DNA of 64,000 nucleotides from Neospora caninum Liverpool (lineage: Eukaryota; Apicomplexa; Conoidasida; Eucoccidiorida; Sarcocystidae). The translations under genes were made by a program, and so were the position numbers. The notes under the pieces were generated by a model. The model saw nothing but the letters and a program-made list of their open reading frames with translations. It was not told where the DNA came from and made no database searches. Position 1 is the stretch's first letter. Each line of letters starts with the position of its first letter. Below are positions 63,770 to 64,000 of the stretch, piece after piece. Where the stretch lies: assembly GCF_000208865.1 (NCBI RefSeq), contig NC_018397.1, forward strand, positions 1,116,001-1,180,000. Direction: 5' to 3'.

Positions 63770-64000
63770 CTTGAAAAAAGGTGGAAGAAAACAAGGACGA
63801 GCCCGCCGACCCGGGAGGTAGATGTTGGAGCCTGCGTGGCACACAAGTGGGGCAACAGCGAACACAACACCGCAGCGAACACTGTGTGCACAGGACTGCT
63901 GTCAGAGCCCTTTTACACACGAGAAGATATAACAAGAATCTGATGCATACGAAACCATGCGAACGTTAAGAAAGTAGAACTGCGGGAACCAACACCAGGG
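63770..64000. other. Leader and promoter-proximal DNA of RPL27A
   Basis: The last 231 bases lie upstream of the RPL27A start codon. No coding frame is supported. Near-matches to the GCATGC core are seen, but no exact YGCATGCR site. Confidence 0.4.

Noticed and set aside
63900..63965. YGCATGCR promoter element of RPL27A
   Set aside because: Only partial matches (GATGCATA, CATGCGAA) are present; none fits the eight-base pattern exactly.

Overview
This window looks like nuclear DNA of a tissue-cyst-forming coccidian (Sarcocystidae), most probably Toxoplasma gondii or a close relative such as Hammondia or Neospora. The evidence is intron-rich genes with GT-AG borders, long alanine/glutamate/serine-rich insertions, very long CT-rich leaders, a TTTAGGG-type telomere-like tract, and genes recognised from this lineage: the MORN1 basal-complex protein, the Skp1 glycan galactosyltransferase Gat1, and a nuclear gene for only the C-terminal half of cytochrome oxidase subunit 2. 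There are no operons. Spliced models were built by hand from conserved protein sequence and checked for reading phase.

Layout. 1-319 (-): 5' end of an unrecognised two-or-more-span membrane protein running off the left edge. 2250-3275 (+): Gat1-like GT8 galactosyltransferase. 3967-10242 (-): a single-exon WDR6/Rtt10-like WD40 protein of 2091 aa, convergent with Gat1. 10243-13426: no supported gene. 13427-14641 (-): a two-exon, 134-aa protein starting MGNCLSGG, predicted to be myristoylated and palmitoylated. It is divergent from 15808-23392 (+), a seven-exon organellar HSP90 with a secretory and plastid-type leader. A perfect 52-bp palindrome lies between these two genes. Intron 2 of the HSP90 gene carries a seven-copy array with a unit of about 211 bp. 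26523-27614 (+): MORN1. 33980-44141 (+): a 16-exon, 1269-aa coiled-coil protein, not recognised. 48674-53413 (+): Rab6 in nine exons. 55461-56042 (+): COX2B. 58573-58944 (+): a possible small gene. About 59113-62229 (+): PACRG in about seven exons. 62970-63769 (-): ribosomal protein uL15 (RPL27A) in two exons.

Functionally the genes are a housekeeping and cell-biology mixture: cytosolic Skp1 glycosylation, tRNA wobble methylation, plastid proteostasis, daughter-bud cytoskeleton, Golgi traffic, respiration, axoneme structure and the ribosome. I see no mobile element, CRISPR array, rRNA, tRNA or defence-type system. The most unusual items are the 52-bp palindrome, the self-derived satellite-like array inside the HSP90 intron, the split COX2 gene, the interstitial telomere-like tract, and two unrecognised small or partial genes.
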